Source: an uncultured Porphyromonadaceae bacterium
GTDB taxonomy: Bacteria; Bacteroidota; Bacteroidia; Bacteroidales; Muribaculaceae
Direction of reading: 5' to 3'
Assembly (NCBI GenBank): GCA_948467675.1
Contig: CAOKFI010000004.1
Location: 1-64,000, forward strand
Length of the DNA stretch: 64,000 nucleotides
This document shows positions 59,673-64,000 of the stretch, in pieces. The position numbers were made by a program, and so were the translations under genes. The first letter of the stretch is position 1. Every line of letters starts with the position of its first letter. The notes beneath the pieces are model-generated. The model was not told the origin of the DNA. It worked only from the letters and a program-made list of their open reading frames with translations, and searched no databases.

Positions 59673-62294
59673 ATGCATATAAAGATCCAACTTCTGATCG
59701 TTACGATATTACTCGGATGCTTCTCAGCCGTCTCGGCTCAGGAGCCCGCAGACACAATCTATTCGCCCAATGTGATCTTCAGCACCATGCCGCGCACCTA
59801 TGAGATAGCCGGCATAAAGGTGACGGGAGCCGACAACTACGAGGACTTCATCGTGATCGGATATTCCGGTCTGAAACTCGGCGACCGCGTAGAAGTGCCG
59901 GGCAACGATATTACGACCGCCGCCAAACGCCTGATGCGTCAGGGTCTGTTCGCCCAGGTCCAGATCAAGGTTGAAAAGACCGCCGGCGACAAGGTATGGC
60001 TCGAACTCGCCCTGCGCGAGCAGCCGCGTATAGCCGACGTACTGTATCACGGGGTCAAGAAAAGCGAGAAAGAGGACATCGAACAGCGTTTGCAACTTAT
60101 GAAAGGCAACCAGATCACGCAGAACATCGTGAACCGCGCCACTGCCATCATCAAGAAGTATTTCGACGACAAAGGTTTCAAAAACGCTGACGTCAACATA
60201 ACTCTCGACGAGGATCTGTCGCATAAGAACGAAATGATCGTGAACATCAATGTAGACAAGCACGACAAGGTGAAAGTGCACAAGATCTACATCGACGGCA
60301 ACGAGGTGCTGAGCGACAACGCCCTGCAACGCACCATGAAGAAGACCAACGAGAACGGCAAGCTCCTGAACCTGTTCAAACAGAAAAAATTCGTGGAGAG
60401 CGACTATCAGGACGACCTTAACCGAATCATCGAGAAGTATAACGAGAAAGGCTACCGCGATGCCAAGATCGTAGCCGACAGCGTGGTGCCTTACAACGAA
60501 AAGACCGTCGATGTCTACATAACCATCGACGAAGGAAAGAAATATTATCTAAACAACATAAACTGGGTCGGCAACACCCTGTACACAAGCGACTTCCTGA
60601 ACAACGTGCTTGACATGCATCCAGGCGACGTCTACAATCAGAAACTACTCAAGAAGCGCACCGTAGAGGACGACGATGCAGTAGCCAACTTCTATATGAA
60701 CCGCGGCTACCTGTTCTATGACCTGGTACCTATCGAAAAGAATATCAACGGCGACTCCATAGATCTGGAAATGCGAATGATCGAAGGACCGCAGGCTCGC
60801 ATCAACAACGTAATCATCAACGGCAACGACCGCCTTTACGAAAAAGTCATCCGCCGCGAGCTTCACGTACGCCCCGGCGAGTTGTTCAGCAAGGACAAAC
60901 TCATGCGTTCGGCACGCGAAATAGCCCAGACCGGTCACTTCAATCCGGAAGCGATGGACATACGTCCCGAGCCAAACCAGGAAAACGGTACAGTCGACGT
61001 GCTTTTCAACCTCGAGTCAAAAGCCAACGACCAGATAGAATTCTCGCTCGGCTGGGGACAGACCGGCATCATCGGCAAACTGGCTCTGAAGTTTACCAAC
61101 TTCTCGATCAAGAACCTGTTCAATCCAAGCTCATACAAAGGCCTGATACCGCAAGGCGAAGGCCAGACATTCACGATCTCGGCACAGACCAACGCCCGGT
61201 ACTACCAGGCTTACTCGATATCGTTCCTCGATCCGTGGTTCGGCGGCAAACGCCCCAACTCGCTCTCTCTGTCGGCCTACTACAGCCGCCAGACCGGTGT
61301 CAACTCATCGTACTATAACAACAACTACTACAACCCCTATCTGTACAGCGGTTATGGTTACGGCTATGGATACGGTTACAACAGCGACTACTACCAGTCG
61401 TCGATCGAGAACGCATACGACCCAAACAAGGTGCTCCAGATGGCCGGTGTGACCCTGGGCTTCGGCAAACGTCTGAGCTGGCCCGACGACTACTTCACAT
61501 TCAATGCCGAACTCACCTACAACTGGTATTACCTGAAAAACTGGGAATATCTGTACTACATGAACAACGGTACTTCCAACGCCCTCGTGCTCGGCCTCAC
61601 ACTGTCACGAAACAGTATCGACAACCCGTTCTATACCCGTAGCGGCAGTATGTTCTCGCTCTCGCTTCAGCTCACACCTCCGGCTTCACTGTTCAGCCGC
61701 GGCAAAAACTGGGAAGCACTGTACAAAGAGAACACCACCGCATCGAAGAAAGAGCTCTACCGCTGGATCGAATACTGGAAGCTGCGTTTCAAATCGCGCA
61801 CCTACACTCCTCTCAACAACAGCGAGCAGTGGACACTGGTGCTCATGACCCGCGCTGATATCGGCTTGCTCGGCAGCTACAACAAATGGCTTAAATCACC
61901 GTTCGAGACATTCTATGTGGGCGGCGACGGCATGACCGGCAGCTATACCTACGCGACAGAGACCATCGGCCTTCGCGGTTACGACAACGGCGCATTCACA
62001 CCGTGGGGCAAAGAGGGCTACGCCTATACACGTTTCGGCGTAGAGCTGCACTTCCCGTTCATGCTTCAGGGCAGTACGACCATCTACGGCCTGACGTTCC
62101 TCGAAGCCGGTAACGCGTGGACCTCAGTGAAAGACTTCTCGCCATTCGATATGAAGCGCAGTGCCGGTGCCGGTGTACGTATCTTCCTGCCTATGGTCGG
62201 TATGATGGGTATCGACTGGGCCTATGGTTTCGACACGGTATTCGGCACCAAGGGCGGCAGCCACTTCCACTTCATTCTCGGACAGGAATTCTAA
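59673..62294 (+). CDS. bamA: Outer-membrane protein assembly factor BamA
   Basis: An 873-residue Omp85 protein. A signal peptide (MHIKIQLLIVTILLGCFSAVSAQ) is followed by five POTRA domains (about 40-430, such as GIKVTGADNYEDFIVIGYSGLKLGD and RINNVIINGNDRLYEKVIRREL) and a C-terminal barrel ending FHFILGQEF. The conserved barrel loop motif appears as ETIGLRGYDNGAFTP. An unusual extracellular-loop segment at 560-569 is a run of Gly-Tyr dipeptides between Tyr/Asn-rich flanks. It inserts beta-barrel proteins in the outer membrane. Two Skp/OmpH genes follow. Confidence 0.95.
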   Translation: MHIKIQLLIVTILLGCFSAVSAQEPADTIYSPNVIFSTMPRTYEIAGIKVTGADNYEDFIVIGYSGLKLGDRVEVPGNDITTAAKRLMRQGLFAQVQIKVEKTAGDKVWLELALREQPRIADVLYHGVKKSEKEDIEQRLQLMKGNQITQNIVNRATAIIKKYFDDKGFKNADVNITLDEDLSHKNEMIVNINVDKHDKVKVHKIYIDGNEVLSDNALQRTMKKTNENGKLLNLFKQKKFVESDYQDDLNRIIEKYNEKGYRDAKIVADSVVPYNEKTVDVYITIDEGKKYYLNNINWVGNTLYTSDFLNNVLDMHPGDVYNQKLLKKRTVEDDDAVANFYMNRGYLFYDLVPIEKNINGDSIDLEMRMIEGPQARINNVIINGNDRLYEKVIRRELHVRPGELFSKDKLMRSAREIAQTGHFNPEAMDIRPEPNQENGTVDVLFNLESKANDQIEFSLGWGQTGIIGKLALKFTNFSIKNLFNPSSYKGLIPQGEGQTFTISAQTNARYYQAYSISFLDPWFGGKRPNSLSLSAYYSRQTGVNSSYYNNNYYNPYLYSGYGYGYGYGYNSDYYQSSIENAYDPNKVLQMAGVTLGFGKRLSWPDDYFTFNAELTYNWYYLKNWEYLYYMNNGTSNALVLGLTLSRNSIDNPFYTRSGSMFSLSLQLTPPASLFSRGKNWEALYKENTTASKKELYRWIEYWKLRFKSRTYTPLNNSEQWTLVLMTRADIGLLGSYNKWLKSPFETFYVGGDGMTGSYTYATETIGLRGYDNGAFTPWGKEGYAYTRFGVELHFPFMLQGSTTIYGLTFLEAGNAWTSVKDFSPFDMKRSAGAGVRIFLPMVGMMGIDWAYGFDTVFGTKGGSHFHFILGQEF

Positions 62295-62437
62295 GCCACC
62301 CGCCGCATAACTGAAGATTTTTTCAGGTGCTCGTCTAAACCTTTAGCGCGCTCAAGTGTCTTATTCATAAGAGGGAGAATCCAAAACGGGGCAATCCCGA
62401 AATTAATGAAACAAACCAATAACATCGACCAATAGTT

Positions 62438-62953
62438 ATGAAGAAATTACTGTTACTACTCGTGCTGACCGCAGCATGCGGTCTGGGAGCGGCGGCTCAG
62501 AAGTTTGCCCTCGTCGATATGGAATACATACTTAAGAACTATCCTTCGTATGAAATGGCCAACGAGCAGCTGAACCAGCTGTCGCAACGCTGGCAGAAAG
62601 AGGTCGAGGCAAAAAACACAGAAGCCGAGACAATATACAAGAACTATCAGGCAGACATGGTATTTCTGACCGACGACCAGAAAAAGAAGAAAGAAGACGA
62701 GGTCGTAGCCAAGGAAAAGGAAGCCACCGAACTGCGCTACAAATATTTCGGACCGGAAGGCGAACTATACAAAAAACGCCAGTCGCTGATGAAGCCGATC
62801 CAGGACGAAATATACAACGCCATCAAGAAAGTCTCCGAGGAACGGGGCTATCAGGTGATCTTCGACAGAGCGTCGTCGGCCAACATAGTGTATGCATCGC
62901 CGCGAATCGACATCAGCAACGAGGTGCTCGACAAGTTAGGCTATTCCAAATAA
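62438..62953 (+). CDS. OmpH/Skp family periplasmic chaperone (first copy)
   Basis: A 171-residue protein with a signal peptide (MKKLLLLLVLTAACGLGAAAQ). The mature part begins KFALVDMEYILKNYPSYEMANEQLNQLSQRWQKEVEAK, the Skp/OmpH opening. A long charged coiled-coil follows (about 45-130), with KKRQSLMKPIQDEIYNAIKKV and the terminal strand GYQVIFDRASSANIVYASPRIDISNEVLDKLGY. Skp trimers hold unfolded outer-membrane proteins for BamA. It lies 143 nt after bamA. Confidence 0.92.
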   Translation: MKKLLLLLVLTAACGLGAAAQKFALVDMEYILKNYPSYEMANEQLNQLSQRWQKEVEAKNTEAETIYKNYQADMVFLTDDQKKKKEDEVVAKEKEATELRYKYFGPEGELYKKRQSLMKPIQDEIYNAIKKVSEERGYQVIFDRASSANIVYASPRIDISNEVLDKLGYSK

Positions 62954-62961
62954 ATAGCTGT

Positions 62962-62992
62962 TTGCGTCGGATATAAAGATTTATTATCTTTG
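62962..62992 (+). promoter_or_regulatory. Consensus Bacteroidetes promoter of the second Skp gene
   Basis: TTG (62962-62964) is followed after exactly 20 nt by TATCTTTG (62985-62992). Transcription should begin near 63000, leaving a leader of about 43 nt before the ATG at 63042. Confidence 0.75.
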
Positions 62993-63041
62993 CAACAGAA
63001 TTAACTAAAACGAATAATCACTTTTTACATTTACTTGTGAT

Positions 63042-63542
63042 ATGATCAAGAAAGCATTGCTCGCAATCATGATTGCGCTCCCGATGTGCCTCTCGGCTCA
63101 GTCGGTAAAACTCGGCATTGTAAACACTGCCACCATCTTCGAGGCTATGCCTGAACGCGCAGCCGCCCAGACTCAGCTTGAGACAGCCTCAAAGACATAC
63201 GAGGACGAGTTCAAGAAGCTCACCGACGAACTTGACAAAAAGTATGCGGAATTCCAGAGCCTCGAGGAGTCTACCCCCGAGTCGATCAAGGAGCGCCGTA
63301 TTCAGGATATCCAGGACATGCAGAACCGCATCCAGCAGTTCCGCAACCAGGCCTCGACAGATCTCGAGCGTCAGCAGCAGCAGCTCATGGCTCCTATCCA
63401 GGAGAAAATCGAGGCTGCCATCAAAGCCGTAGGTGCTGAAAGCAATTTCACCATGATCTTCCAGGATATGATACCGAGCTATATCGGTTCTGATGTAGTA
63501 GACGTTACTCCTCAGGTACGCGCCAAACTCGGCCTGAAGTAA
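63042..63542 (+). CDS. OmpH/Skp family periplasmic chaperone (second copy)
   Basis: A 166-residue protein with a signal peptide (MIKKALLAIMIALPMCLSAQ), then VKLGIVNTATIFEAMPERAAAQTQLETASKTYEDEF. A coiled-coil arm (about 45-125) is rich in Gln, with QQFRNQASTDLERQQQQLMAPIQEKIEAAI. The end is FTMIFQDMIPSYIGSDVVDVTPQVRAKLGL. It is related to the copy at 62438 but well diverged, with a shorter arm. It has its own consensus promoter and a strong terminator, so it is independently expressed. Confidence 0.92.
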   Translation: MIKKALLAIMIALPMCLSAQSVKLGIVNTATIFEAMPERAAAQTQLETASKTYEDEFKKLTDELDKKYAEFQSLEESTPESIKERRIQDIQDMQNRIQQFRNQASTDLERQQQQLMAPIQEKIEAAIKAVGAESNFTMIFQDMIPSYIGSDVVDVTPQVRAKLGLK

Positions 63543-63570
63543 GATATTCCGGTTTTATAACCATCAAAAA

Positions 63571-63600
63571 GGCTTCTCTGTCGGAGAGGCCTTTTTTTGG
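63571..63600 (+). terminator. Rho-independent terminator after the second Skp gene
   Basis: AGGCTTCTC (63571-63579) pairs with GAGAGGCCT (63585-63593), including one G-T pair, with a 5-nt loop and a T7 run. Confidence 0.88.
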
Positions 63601-63720
63601 CATTTACATACTATACTTCCATGCTGACACATGGCAGCCACGACTGTCGGAGCGGCTCTACAGATAGCGGATAACGTTAAATGTGACAGGATTGTAGCAC
63701 AATTGACTTATTATACATGG

Positions 63721-63751
63721 TTGTGCGGACGAGGAATTTTTTGTAATTTTG
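63721..63751 (+). promoter_or_regulatory. Consensus Bacteroidetes promoter of the last gene
   Basis: TTG (63721-63723) is followed after 20 nt by TAATTTTG (63744-63751). The leader to ATG 63801 would be about 42 nt. Confidence 0.72.
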
Positions 63752-63800
63752 CAGCGATTTTTTTGCTATAAAATTAAATTATAATATAAATTACGCAAAT

Positions 63801-64000
63801 ATGAGAAATCCCATCAAGCTCCTTACGAGTGCAGGAGCATTGATCCTGCTTACGGTATCGCTTAACGCAAATGCACAACACCTCCCCAACTTCGGCTTCA
63901 ACGACTGGAAAGGCACCTGCGGAAGTTCCGAAGCATTCGGTACCGGAGGAACAACCTCATCCACTACTGGCGACATGCGCCAGCGTCCCGGTGACGAGCC
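63801..64000 (+). CDS. N-terminus of an exported protein (3' truncated)
   Basis: The first 66 residues are visible. A signal peptide (MRNPIKLLTSAGALILLTVSLNANAQ) is followed by HLPNFGFNDWKGTCGSSEAFG and a Thr/Ser/Gly-rich stretch. The xLPNxxFxxW opening is seen in secreted Bacteroidales proteins carrying a PCMD carbohydrate-related domain, but too little is present to assign one. The frame is open to the window edge. Confidence 0.7.
   Translation, partial: MRNPIKLLTSAGALILLTVSLNANAQHLPNFGFNDWKGTCGSSEAFGTGGTTSSTTGDMRQRPGDE

Noticed and set aside
61350..61379. Assembly artefact producing Gly-Tyr repeats in bamA
   Set aside because: Codons differ between the dipeptides and the frame is kept, which argues against collapsed or expanded simple repeats.

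Overview
This window looks like chromosome from a gut-type member of the Bacteroidales, most probably close to Muribaculaceae. Four things point that way. Gene starts lack Shine-Dalgarno sequences. Many genes are preceded by the Bacteroidetes -7 box TAnnTTTG, several with a TTG about 20 nt upstream. Families largely confined to the group are present: DUF3256, DUF4252, DUF6242, DUF6089, BspA-type leucine-rich repeats and DUF1080 3-keto-glycoside hydrolases. The core proteins (GdhA, YidC, BamA, MutL) are of Bacteroidetes type. No prophage, transposase, rRNA operon or CRISPR array is visible. Assignments rest on reading motifs by eye.

Layout. 1-6.7 kb: end of a small COX24-like ribosomal protein and rng, then a minus-strand run of DEAD-box helicase, DUF3256, xseA, xseB and a SIMPL protein. 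6.9-10.8 kb: a secreted alpha/beta hydrolase broken by one in-frame stop, three small exported proteins, and a Cro/CI regulator beside a cluster of TCCGACA repeats. 11-18.1 kb: pyrG, yidC, purM, mltF and a DUF3332 lipoprotein. 18.3-23.6 kb (minus strand): HAD phosphatase, TamA-like outer-membrane protein, and a pair made of an AAA ATPase and an unrecognised protein with a D...ExK nuclease-like signature, each with its own near-consensus promoter. 23.7-31 kb: ruvX, def, ettA, mutL, gdhA and a PAP2 phosphatase. 31.2-36.8 kb: a catabolic and export cluster, consisting of a Gfo/Idh/MocA gene broken by an amber stop, tatA, a Tat-exported Gfo/Idh/MocA dehydrogenase, a DUF1080 lipoprotein, a TIM-barrel isomerase lipoprotein and tatC. 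36.8-39.2 kb: possible small RNA, tRNA-Asn, and a four-gene operon DUF4252 - ECF sigma - anti-sigma - DUF4252. 39.2-42.9 kb: a BspA-like surface protein gene with a long, apparently structured leader, bracketed by two 53-bp direct repeats and a decayed DUF4252 fragment. 42.9-55.3 kb: S41 protease, mfd, a second ECF sigma/anti-sigma pair, a Spy-like protein and a giant alpha-2-macroglobulin. 55.5-64 kb: ribD, DUF6242, DUF6089, uppS, bamA, two Skp/OmpH chaperones and the start of another exported protein.

How the genes fit together. Much of the window serves the envelope: YidC, Tat, BamA, TamA, two Skp paralogues, MltF, UppS, alpha-2-macroglobulin and two ECF sigma modules. The 31-37 kb cluster suggests a minimal TatA/TatC translocase travelling with its own cargo, an oxidative 3-keto-sugar glycan pathway. 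The best candidates for undescribed biology are the ATPase plus putative nuclease pair at 21.4-23.6 kb, the Tat/3-keto-glycan cluster, the DUF4252-sigma operon, and the possible structured RNAs near 36.9 and 39.7 kb.
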